Shown here piece after piece: positions 1-8,549 of a stretch of 64,000 nt of DNA. Within the stretch, counting starts at the first letter, position 1, and the number at the start of each line of letters is the position of its first letter. The stretch lies in contig CAZRRO010000002.1 in assembly GCA_964602595.1 (NCBI GenBank), positions 372,001-436,000 on the forward strand, written 5' to 3'. The position numbers were made by a program, and so were the translations under genes. The DNA comes from CAIWAH01 sp964602595 (GTDB taxonomy: Bacteria; Verrucomicrobiota; Verrucomicrobiia; Limisphaerales; UBA9464). The notes below the pieces were generated by a model. The model made no database searches, had not been told where the DNA came from, and saw only the letters and a list, made by a program, of their open reading frames with translations.

Positions 1-2274
1 GTCGGCCAACGGCGCAAGTTCAGCCGGCACGGCGCCCTGCCCGGAGGCTAAGGCCGCGCTCATCGCGCCGAGATCGGACGCAAACGCCGAAGTCAGTTCC
101 GCGAATGACTTCACCGGCTGGGCGGGCAACCACGCGGTCACCGGCAGCCACGACGGCACTTCCGCGGACTCGACCACCAGCAACACGTCGAGGTCGGCCT
201 GATCCTTCGGTGCGATTTCCACATGCGCCCGGTGGCCAATGTATTCCGAGAGATCTTGCGTGACCCAACGCACGGCGCCGCCCGTGTCGAAACTCGTCGT
301 CAGGCGGCCGTGCAGCGGGCCGTTGACCATGATGTGCGAATCCACGCCGGCATACACCTGCGCCCTGCCGCGCAGCAGGTAGTGCAGCTTGCCGGACTTC
401 AGCGTGAACTTGGGCGTGAGCAGGTTCTTCCCGGCGCGGCCGGCGGCGCCGAGGGTGCCGGAGTCCGTCTCGGTGCCCGGCGTCAGCGCGAGCTTGTCCC
501 AGAAGCGATCCCGGCTCGCCGCGCCGAAGGGCATCACGCGGGCAATCCCGCCATCTCCTGAACCAAGCACGAACTCGCCCGCAAATCGGGCGCGATCCCC
601 AAAGGCCGGCCCGTCGGTCCGCCACGTCGTGGCGTTCGGGACGGTGAAATCCGCATGCACGCGGGCGCCTTCGGGAAGCTTCAGCCGCAGGGGCTCCTGG
701 GCACGCGCCGGGATCGTGAACGGCTTCCCAGACACACTGGCGCGCAACGCCAACGCGAGCGGATGCAGCGCATGGTTCGCGTTAGTTCCCGCCGCCTGGA
801 GTTGTTCCCGCCACGCTGACGTCCGGTCCGTCGGCAGGTCCGCGCCACCCGCGGTCGGTTCGCCGGCGAGCTGCTGCCGCACGGCGTTCAACAGCGCCGC
901 GGCAGACTGCACGCCGGGTTCCACGGATTTCGCCAAGGCCGCGGCAATCGCCCCGCCATGCTGCGCGCGGAGCTCCACCAACTGCCGGGCCGTGCGGGCT
1001 TCGGCCTCGGTCGTCTCGTAGCGCACCTGCCGGTAGGGCGAACTGAGGATGAAGCCGCTCAGCGCGTAGTAATCGCGCTGCGTGAGGGCGTCGAACTTGT
1101 GGTCGTGACAACGGGCGCACGCAACGGTCAGCCCGAGGAAGGCCTTGGAGAGCACGTCCACCTTGTTGTCCACGCGCTCGCATTCGTCCTGCCGGATGTC
1201 CACCGGACTGTGGACTTCCTCGCCGAGGAACGCCCAGCCGGGTCCGAGCACGGATTCGTTGCCACCGGTGAGCGGATTCCGACGCGGCGGCAACAGATCG
1301 CCCGCGACGTGTTCCGCGACGAAGCGGTCGTAGGGCACGTCCGCATTGAAGGCGCGAACGAGGTAGTCGCGATACCGCCACGCATTGGCGATGACGAAGT
1401 CATCCTCGTGGCCCCGCGACTCAGCATAACGCACGACATCCATCCAGTGCCGCGCCCAGCGTTCGCCGAAGTGCGGCGAAGCGAGCAGCCGGTCCACGGC
1501 CCGAGCCCGCGCATTGGGTGAATAAATTTGGAACGCAGGAAAGCCGGAATGGGAAGCGCCGTTGGCAGTGGCAATTGCTGGCTGTGTTCCTGCCTTCCCG
1601 CCTTCCAGATTCCGCTCCTCCGCGCACTCCCGGACGAACTGGGCGACCTCTTCCGGCGTCGGCGGCAGGCCAGTGATCACGAAGTGGACCCGGCGCAGCC
1701 AAGTCCGGTCGTCTGCCGGCGGCGCGGGCTGCAGGCCGGCCTCCCGCAGACGTTGGTCGAGAAACGCATCGACGTCGGAAATCGCGCCGCTGCCTTCGTG
1801 GGGCACCGGCTGGCGCTGCGGAGTCTGCCACAGCCACGGCAGGCGGCGTTTGCGTTCTTCCAGGTCGAAGCCTGCCTTCGCCGTCGCACCACCGGCCGGC
1901 CACGGTGCACCGGCAGCGATCCACTGACGAACGTCCGCGATCGCGGCGGCCGGCAACGCCGGCTTTTTCCGCGGCATCTTTGGGGCGGGTTCCCGGTGCA
2001 GCAGCGTGGCGAGCAGCAGGCTTTCCTCCGGCTTTCCCGGCACAACCGCCGCCCCGGTTTCGCCGCCCTTGAGCACGGCTTCCCGCGAATCCAGCCGCAG
2101 TCCCGCCTCCTGCTTCTCGTCGCCATGGCACCCCAGGCAATGCTCGGCGAAGATGGGTCGGACTTTCCGTTCGAAGTGGTCGACGGCCGGGTCGGACGCC
2201 GCGACCCGAATTCCCGAAATCGCCGCGAGCAAAGCGACACTGAGGACAAAGGTGCGATGGAAAGACGCAGGCAT
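1..2274 (-). CDS. Planctomycete-type cytochrome c / DUF1549 protein (3' end outside window)
   Basis: The reading frame is open from the ATG at 2274 to the window edge (758 codons, no stop seen), so the C-terminus is missing. An N-terminal signal peptide (about residues 1-26) is followed by a planctomycete cytochrome c domain with the haem-binding motif CLGCH at residues 46-50. A DUF1549-like part follows, with the recognisable stretches RTWLRRVHFVITGLPPTPEE and SPHFGERWARHWMDVVRYAE. The family usually continues into DUF1553, which would lie outside the window. Such proteins are exported and very expanded in Planctomycetes and Verrucomicrobia, usually near sulfatases and other polysaccharide-degrading genes, as here. 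The biochemical role is not established. Confidence 0.85.
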   Translation of the reverse strand, partial: MPASFHRTFVLSVALLAAISGIRVAASDPAVDHFERKVRPIFAEHCLGCHGDEKQEAGLRLDSREAVLKGGETGAAVVPGKPEESLLLATLLHREPAPKMPRKKPALPAAAIADVRQWIAAGAPWPAGGATAKAGFDLEERKRRLPWLWQTPQRQPVPHEGSGAISDVDAFLDQRLREAGLQPAPPADDRTWLRRVHFVITGLPPTPEEVAQFVRECAEERNLEGGKAGTQPAIATANGASHSGFPAFQIYSPNARARAVDRLLASPHFGERWARHWMDVVRYAESRGHEDDFVIANAWRYRDYLVRAFNADVPYDRFVAEHVAGDLLPPRRNPLTGGNESVLGPGWAFLGEEVHSPVDIRQDECERVDNKVDVLSKAFLGLTVACARCHDHKFDALTQRDYYALSGFILSSPYRQVRYETTEAEARTARQLVELRAQHGGAIAAALAKSVEPGVQSAAALLNAVRQQLAGEPTAGGADLPTDRTSAWREQLQAAGTNANHALHPLALALRASVSGKPFTIPARAQEPLRLKLPEGARVHADFTVPNATTWRTDGPAFGDRARFAGEFVLGSGDGGIARVMPFGAASRDRFWDKLALTPGTETDSGTLGAAGRAGKNLLTPKFTLKSGKLHYLLRGRAQVYAGVDSHIMVNGPLHGRLTTSFDTGGAVRWVTQDLSEYIGHRAHVEIAPKDQADLDVLLVVESAEVPSWLPVTAWLPAQPVKSFAELTSAFASDLGAMSAALASGQGAVPAELAPLAD

Positions 2275-2390
2275 GGCGGGCGTTCGCCCGATGCTAACGC
2301 GCGCGCCCCGGCGAGGGAACGGCGGATTCCGCCAAATACGTCGGACGCTCGCGGGATTGCCCCGCCGCCCAGCCGCGATACGTTGCCGGC

Positions 2391-3422
2391 ATGGATCGCA
2401 CCGAAAGAACCCCGCAGGACCCCGAGCTGCGCCGCCGGATCGCCGACCTGATCGCCTACAAGGGCGGCGGCCACAACCCGGACCTCGTCACCGACGTCAT
2501 CGAAAACGCGCTGAAACTGCTCAAGGACGTCGAGCACCGCGGCGACGTGAAGGTCATCCAGACCGCCGTGCGCGAACTCCGCTACGCCTTCCGTCTCTTC
2601 GCGCCGTATGCCGCCACGCGCAAGGTCACCATCTTCGGTTCGGCCCGCCTCAAGCCCGACGGCGTCGAATACCAGCAGGCGAAGGAGACTGGCCGGCTGC
2701 TGGCGGACGCCGGGTTCATGATCATCACCGGGGCCGGGCCTGGGATCATGCAGGCCGGACACGAGGGGGCCGGCGCCGAACGCAGCTTCGGCGCGAACAT
2801 CCGCCTGCCGTGGGAGCAGTCCGCCAACCCGGTCATTGCCGAGGACAAGAAGCTGGTGACCTTCAAATACTTCTTCACCCGCAAGCTCACGTTCCTCCGC
2901 CATTCCGACGCGATCGTGCTGTTCCCCGGCGGCTTCGGCACGATGGACGAAGGCTATGAATCCCTGACGCTCATGCAGACCGGCAAGAGCAAGCTGATGC
3001 CGCTCGTGCTGGTGGACCGGCCCGGCGGCACCTTCTGGAAGACGTGGGACAAACACATACGCGAACACCTGCTCCGCAACGGCCTGATCTCCGAGGAGGA
3101 CGTGAACCTCTACCAGATCACCGACAGCCCGGCCGAGGCGGTGAAGCTTGTCAAACGCTTCTACCGCAACTTCCACTCGACCCGCTTCGTGAAGGACCAA
3201 CTGGTCATCCGGCTCCGGCACGCCCCCAGCCCGTCAGCCCTCGAAGCGCTGAACGAGGACTTCGCCGACATCATCGAAGGCGATCCATTCCACGCTGCCG
3301 CCCCGACGCCGGAGGAAGTCGAGGCGCACGATGCCCTGGACCTCGCCCGCATCGCCTTCGGCTTTAACCGGCGCGCCTACGGCCGTCTACGGCAGCTGAT
3401 CGACGTGCTGAACGGCCAGTGA
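2391..3422 (+). CDS. LOG-family Rossmann-fold protein
   Basis: A 343-residue protein of the LOG (lysine-decarboxylase-like) family. The nucleotide-binding signature PGGFGTMDE is present, preceded by a typical TIFGSARLK strand and GAGPGIMQAGHEGA loop. Many LOG proteins are cytokinin-type nucleotide 5'-monophosphate phosphoribohydrolases, but long versions with an extra N-terminal helical part of about 85 residues, like this one, have no settled substrate. The gene stands alone on the plus strand; its stop overlaps the region just before the sulfatase start, so the two may be cotranscribed. Confidence 0.85.
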   Translation: MDRTERTPQDPELRRRIADLIAYKGGGHNPDLVTDVIENALKLLKDVEHRGDVKVIQTAVRELRYAFRLFAPYAATRKVTIFGSARLKPDGVEYQQAKETGRLLADAGFMIITGAGPGIMQAGHEGAGAERSFGANIRLPWEQSANPVIAEDKKLVTFKYFFTRKLTFLRHSDAIVLFPGGFGTMDEGYESLTLMQTGKSKLMPLVLVDRPGGTFWKTWDKHIREHLLRNGLISEEDVNLYQITDSPAEAVKLVKRFYRNFHSTRFVKDQLVIRLRHAPSPSALEALNEDFADIIEGDPFHAAAPTPEEVEAHDALDLARIAFGFNRRAYGRLRQLIDVLNGQ

Positions 3423-3493
3423 CGCGGCGCGCGGACCCGCATTGGGACTGTTCCGCGCTTCCCCCAGCGGTCCGCCCGGGGCAACGTGACCGC

Positions 3494-6223
3494 ATGTCAT
3501 GCCCCCGTATCTGCGCCGGCGCCGCCCGCTGGCTCATGGTCCTCGCCCTCGGCTGGCTGCCGGCCCGGTCGGTCGCGGCCGAAGCCAGGCCGCTCAACGT
3601 CGTCCTGATCCTCGCCGACGACCTCGGGGCGCATGATCTCGGGGTAACCGGCAGCCGGTTTCACGAGACGCCGAACCTCGACCGATTGGCGCGCGAGGGC
3701 ATGCGCTTCACCCAGGCTTATTCGGCCTGCACCGTCTGCTCGCCATCGCGGGCGGCACTGATGACCGGCAAGTATCCCGCGCGGCTCAAGATCACGGACT
3801 GGATCGCCGGGCACGACGCGCCGAAGGCGAAGCTCAAGCCGCCTGTGGATTGGGTGAAACAGCTTCCGCTCGCCGAAACGACGCTCGCCGAACGCGCCCA
3901 ATCCGCCGGCTACACCACGGCGCATGTCGGCAAGTGGCACCTGGGGCCCGAGGGTTCCGGGCCCACGGAACAAGGCTTCGGCGTGAACCTCGGCGGTTAT
4001 TTCCGCGGCCAGCCTCCCAGCTACTTCGCACCCTACGGCATTCCGACGTTGCCCGACGGACCGAAGGGCGAATACCTGACCGACCGCGAAGGCGCCGAGG
4101 CGGCGAAGTTCATCGCCGCGAACCGCGACCGCAGCTTCTTCCTCAACTACTGGCCCTACTCGGTTCACACGCCGTTGCAGGCTCCCGCCGACCTCATCGC
4201 CAAGTATCAACGCAAGGCCGCGCAGATCGGCGGTTCGCAAACCAACGCGATCTACGCGGCGATGCTGGAACGCCTCGATGCGTCGGTTGGTCGGATCCTG
4301 AAAGCGCTGGACCAAGCGAAGCTCGCCGACCGCACGGTGGTGATCTTCAGCTCCGACAATGGCGGGCTGGTGCTCGGACCCAATCCGCCGACGTCGAACG
4401 CGCCGCTGCGTTCCGGCAAAGGTTCACCCTACGAAGGCGGCGTGCGGGTGCCCCTTGTGGTGAAGTGGCCGGGCATCACGTCACCGGGTTCGACCAGCGC
4501 CGAACCGGTCATCGCGATGGACCTCGCCGCAACCGTGGCCGGCGTGTTCACGAATGCGGCCTCGGCCGACGGGCGCGACCTGCGGCCGGTTTTGGAGAAT
4601 CCGGCGGCGAAGCTCGGACGCGAATCCATCTGCTGGCATTACCCGCACTACCATCCCGGCGACGCGACCCCTTACGCCGCCATCCGCGCCGGCGACTGGA
4701 AGCTGATCCAATACTACGAGGACGGCCGCCACGAACTCTTCAACCTCGTCGCCGACCCCGGCGAACAGCAGGACCTCGCGACCGCGCAGCCGGATCGGGT
4801 GATGGAACTCGCGAAGAAGCTTTTCGACTGGCAGGGCAAGGTCGGCGCGCAGTGGCCGATGTATAACCCAGCGCACGAACCTCAGCCGCTGGCCCAGGCC
4901 GCCGACGGTTCGGTGCTGCTCCATTCCCGGAGCGCCGCCGTGCACGGTTCGGTGCTGCGCTACGAGCCGATGCCATTTAAGAATACGCTCGGCTGGTGGG
5001 GCCGCGCCGAGGATTGGCCGAGCTGGGGCTTCACCCTCACCCAGGGCGGGACCTTCGAGATCGAACTGCTGCAAGGCTGCGGCTGGGGACACGGCGGCAG
5101 CGACGTGAACGTGGAGATCGGCAACGTGAAGGTGCCGTTCGTCGTCGAGGAGACGGGCCATTTCCAGAACTTCGTCCCGCGCCGGCTCGGCCGGGTGACG
5201 CTGGCAGCCGGCACGCATTCGCTCGCCCTGAAGCCACAGCGCAAACAAGGCGGGGCCGTGATGGACGTGCGCCAAGTCCGCCTCATTCCGGTCGCCGACA
5301 ATCGCACGCCCGCAGCCCCGACGCTGAACCTGCTCGCCGCGAAACGCGTCGTCTGGCTCGGCGACAGCATCACCTACGGCGGTGAATGGGGTGAGTTCGT
5401 CGAGGCCTGGGTGCGGATTCAGTTTCCGACGACGGAGATCGAATTCCTCAACGTCGGGCTGCCGAGCGAGACGGTTTCCGGGCTTTCCGAGGACGGCCAT
5501 GCGGGCGGCACCTTTCCCCGGCCCGATGCCCACGAGCGTCTCGGCCGCCTGCTCGAAAAGGCGAAGCCCGACCTGATCGTCGCCTGCTACGGCATGAACG
5601 ACGGCATCTACTTCCCGCTGGGAGACGACCGCTTCAAGAAGTTCCAGGACGGCATCAAACGCCTGCGCGAACGGGCGGCGCACGAAGGTGTCCGGGTGAT
5701 TCACCTGACCCCACCGGTGTTCGACCCGCTGCCGCTCGCCGGCCGCACCTTACCGGCGGGCCGCGACGCGTATCCACAGCCCTTCGAGGGCTACAACGGC
5801 GTGCTCGACCGTTACTCGGACTGGCTCGTGAGCCAGCGCACCAACGGCTGGGAAGTCGTCGACACGCACGGGCCGATGAACCGCTTCCTCGCGGAACAGC
5901 GGCGCACCAACCCGCAGTTCCTGCTGGCCGGCGACGGCGTCCATGCCAACACGCAGGGCCACTGGCTGATCGCCCGCGAACTGCTGCGCCACTGGGGCGC
6001 TGACGCTGCGCTGGTGGACGCCGACCAACCCGACGCCTTGGTGAAGTCGCATCCGCACGGAGCCGAGGTGCTGAAGCTCGTGCAGCAGCGCGAGCGCGTG
6101 CTGAAGGACGCCTGGCTCACCCACGTCGGCCATCAGCGTCCTGGCATGGGTCGGGGCAAGCCGCTGCCGGAGGCGGAAGCGGAAGCCAACGCGCTGGCGG
6201 CGAAACTACGCGAATTGCGCTGA
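3494..6223 (+). CDS. Secreted sulfatase fused to SGNH/GDSL hydrolase
   Basis: A 909-residue exported protein. The ATG at 3494 was preferred over an upstream in-frame start because it begins directly at the signal peptide (hydrophobic run about residues 12-27, ending near VAAEA). The arylsulfatase-type domain carries C-S-P-S-R from Cys82, the site normally converted to formylglycine, plus GKWHLGPEG and the SSDNGG metal-site region. A middle beta-rich part (about residues 470-600) is followed by an SGNH esterase-like domain with GDSIT (Ser625) and DGVHAN near the C-terminus, carrying the expected Asp and His. The two activities together suggest removal of sulfate and acyl groups from a sulfated polysaccharide; the substrate is inference. 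Confidence 0.88.
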   Translation: MSCPRICAGAARWLMVLALGWLPARSVAAEARPLNVVLILADDLGAHDLGVTGSRFHETPNLDRLAREGMRFTQAYSACTVCSPSRAALMTGKYPARLKITDWIAGHDAPKAKLKPPVDWVKQLPLAETTLAERAQSAGYTTAHVGKWHLGPEGSGPTEQGFGVNLGGYFRGQPPSYFAPYGIPTLPDGPKGEYLTDREGAEAAKFIAANRDRSFFLNYWPYSVHTPLQAPADLIAKYQRKAAQIGGSQTNAIYAAMLERLDASVGRILKALDQAKLADRTVVIFSSDNGGLVLGPNPPTSNAPLRSGKGSPYEGGVRVPLVVKWPGITSPGSTSAEPVIAMDLAATVAGVFTNAASADGRDLRPVLENPAAKLGRESICWHYPHYHPGDATPYAAIRAGDWKLIQYYEDGRHELFNLVADPGEQQDLATAQPDRVMELAKKLFDWQGKVGAQWPMYNPAHEPQPLAQAADGSVLLHSRSAAVHGSVLRYEPMPFKNTLGWWGRAEDWPSWGFTLTQGGTFEIELLQGCGWGHGGSDVNVEIGNVKVPFVVEETGHFQNFVPRRLGRVTLAAGTHSLALKPQRKQGGAVMDVRQVRLIPVADNRTPAAPTLNLLAAKRVVWLGDSITYGGEWGEFVEAWVRIQFPTTEIEFLNVGLPSETVSGLSEDGHAGGTFPRPDAHERLGRLLEKAKPDLIVACYGMNDGIYFPLGDDRFKKFQDGIKRLRERAAHEGVRVIHLTPPVFDPLPLAGRTLPAGRDAYPQPFEGYNGVLDRYSDWLVSQRTNGWEVVDTHGPMNRFLAEQRRTNPQFLLAGDGVHANTQGHWLIARELLRHWGADAALVDADQPDALVKSHPHGAEVLKLVQQRERVLKDAWLTHVGHQRPGMGRGKPLPEAEAEANALAAKLRELR

Positions 6224-6364
6224 CCATTGCCCGCCAACGAACCGCGGGTGACGACGCCACTCTCGGCCTGTTTGGCATGAAGCTGAGCCTGGGGCGATGG
6301 CCTTTCGGCGAGGCAGCCGTCGCGTGAAGGGCAACGGCGACACCCGCCGGCCATTCCCCGGGAC

Positions 6365-7678
6365 TCACCGCCGCTTGCGCCATTGGTCGAGCAGGACGGC
6401 GGCGAGAATCACCAAACCGAGCACGACCTTCTGCGTGTAGCTCTCCACGCCGGTCAGGTTCATGCCGTTGTTGATGACCGCGATGATGAGGGCACCGATC
6501 AGCGTGCCGAGCACGTTGCCTTGGCCGCCGGTAAGGCTGGCGCCGCCCACGACCACGGCGGCGATGGCGTAAAGCTCGTAGCTCGTGCCGTAGGTGGGCG
6601 CCCCGCTCTTGAGCTGCGACGCCATCACGATGCCGCCCAGTCCGGCCAACCCGGCGCACGCCGTGTAGGCGAAGATTTTCACCCGGCCGACGGGCACGCC
6701 GGAGAGCCGCGCGGCCGCCTCGTTGCCGCCGACCGCGTAGAGTTGCCGCCCGAGCACGGTGCGCGTGAGCAGCACATGTGTCGCCGCGAAGACCACGCCC
6801 ATCAGCAGGACCGCGTGGGGCAGGCCGAACCAGCCGGTGCCGCGGCCGAGCCAGGTGGCGATTTCGGGCAATTCGTAGATGGACTGGCCTTGGGCGAGGA
6901 TGAAGGCGAGTCCGCTCGCCGCCTGCATGACCGCCAGCGTCGCGATGAACGGCGGCAGGTTGAACCGCACGATCACGCCGCCCGAAGCCGCCCCGATCAC
7001 CCCCGCCAGGAGCAATCCGGCCGCCGCCGCCAGCAGGAGCCCGCCCGGCCCGGCATTGGTTCCTCCCCCGTGGTCCCGCACCAGCCGCGTCGCCACCACC
7101 GCGGCCAGCGCAATGAGGCTGCCCACGCTCAGGTCAATGCCGCCGGTGAGGATCACCAGCGTGAGCCCGGCGGAGAGGATCGCGACGACGACGATCTGGT
7201 TGGCGACGTTGAGCAGGTTCTGACGCGTGAGGAACACGGGCCAGCGCGTTCCGCGGTTGGTGATCAGCTCGCTGGATGCTAGGCCGGGCAAATCTTCGGA
7301 CATCTTCTCGAAGACGGTCCAATTGGCGCACTCAGGTGCGGCGATTACTGCGTCGAACTTCTCTTGGTTGGCACCCAAACGGCGAAGATTGGCCCGCACG
7401 TCTCGCGGTGAATTTACAAAAATCACCACCAGTTCGTTGGTGCCCCGATAGCTTCCCTGGAGGGGAGCAGCAAATGCGCGTCCGTCGTCCGTGTCCGGCG
7501 CAAAGGCAAGAAAACGGGCTCTATCCACAAAAGTTATCTCACCCTTAATGGCGACACCAGCCTCATGGCCGGTCGGGACTTCTTCCCGCACCGTGACGAC
7601 GGCGAAGAACACGCATAGCAAGACCAACACCCCGGCCATGCCGCAGGGACGGAAGCGTTCGGTGAATGCGGCCTTCAT
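6365..7678 (-). CDS. RbsC-type sugar ABC transporter permease with inserted domain
   Basis: A 437-residue inner-membrane permease of the ribose/simple-sugar (BPD_transp_2) family. The family signature is clear: NLLNVANQIVVVAILSAGLT, LTGGIDLSVGS, and GRQLYAVGGNEAAARLSGV. RbsC proteins are usually about 320 residues. The extra length is an insertion of about 110 residues between the first membrane helix and the conserved LTRQNLLNV segment, predicted to lie on one face of the membrane. The ATG at 7678 is chosen because it lies just before the first hydrophobic helix. No ATPase or binding-protein gene is adjacent. Confidence 0.85.
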   Translation of the reverse strand: MKAAFTERFRPCGMAGVLVLLCVFFAVVTVREEVPTGHEAGVAIKGEITFVDRARFLAFAPDTDDGRAFAAPLQGSYRGTNELVVIFVNSPRDVRANLRRLGANQEKFDAVIAAPECANWTVFEKMSEDLPGLASSELITNRGTRWPVFLTRQNLLNVANQIVVVAILSAGLTLVILTGGIDLSVGSLIALAAVVATRLVRDHGGGTNAGPGGLLLAAAAGLLLAGVIGAASGGVIVRFNLPPFIATLAVMQAASGLAFILAQGQSIYELPEIATWLGRGTGWFGLPHAVLLMGVVFAATHVLLTRTVLGRQLYAVGGNEAAARLSGVPVGRVKIFAYTACAGLAGLGGIVMASQLKSGAPTYGTSYELYAIAAVVVGGASLTGGQGNVLGTLIGALIIAVINNGMNLTGVESYTQKVVLGLVILAAVLLDQWRKRR

Positions 7679-7950
7679 GGCGGGGACAGAAATCCGGGTG
7701 GTGCGGAAAAGAGGTTCCCTTGTTTCGGTGGCCGTGTCCAAGCCCGGAATCTTGGCTTCCGCCCTCTGGGACAATGCTGATCCGCCTCCGTCCAGATTGG
7801 AGATTCAAATCCGGCGTCACCACGCCCAAGGTTTCTCCCATGCATTTCGGACTTCGGCTCCACATCCAGGGCCGTCAACGCGAGCCTGAGTCTGACCAAC
7901 AGCAGGCGCCAGCCTCATTGGTCGGACAAGTCCAAGTCTCCGGGCGAACA

Positions 7951-8424
7951 ATGATCAATTACGCCTGTCTGCTTTTGATGTTTGCTGGCTGCCGACGGCT
8001 ACCGGATCAACCGGAAACCGTGCCGCTATTCACGGTTTCCACCAATCTGGTCGAGAACGGAGGCATCCGAACTAAGTTTACCCTCACGAACGGAATCACC
8101 TTTGTTTCGGAAAACGACCGGGCTGAGCTCGTCGTCGGCGGGAATGGGATCACTGTCTTCTTCGACCCAACGACCCGCAGGGTTTTGCGGATGGTTCACG
8201 AACAAACATCCCCAGCGGGAGATTACTGGTTGAGTGACATTAATGGCGACGCCGTGGTCGATATGCGACGCAACGTGCAACAATCCCAAAGGGAGGTGTT
8301 CATGGGCGGCAGTTGGACCCCCACTCAGCTGCTGGGGACGAATTGGTTCATTGTCCGCGCTGGAAAGACCAATCGGATTGAATTTGACCGGCAACTCGGC
8401 AGTTGGGGTGTCGCCAAGGACTGA
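7951..8424 (+). CDS. Small hypothetical lipoprotein
   Basis: A 157-residue protein starting at an ATG followed by a short hydrophobic segment and a lipobox-like MFAGC, so it is probably a lipid-anchored envelope protein. The mature part contains SDINGDAVVDMRR, resembling a calcium-binding dockerin/EF-hand-like loop (D-x-N-G-D). The family is not recognised. It lies divergently to the permease gene across about 270 bp and ends before the peptidase gene. Confidence 0.6.
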   Translation: MINYACLLLMFAGCRRLPDQPETVPLFTVSTNLVENGGIRTKFTLTNGITFVSENDRAELVVGGNGITVFFDPTTRRVLRMVHEQTSPAGDYWLSDINGDAVVDMRRNVQQSQREVFMGGSWTPTQLLGTNWFIVRAGKTNRIEFDRQLGSWGVAKD

Positions 8425-8549
8425 AACGGGTGGGACGACGCACGCTCAGTCTATTCGAAATAACCGAGCGCGGGTGGGCAAACGATTCTGGCTACCTGTG
8501 CCCGGCTGTGGAGTTGCAGTCCGAGTCGACGCCGGCACAGTCACGGCTC

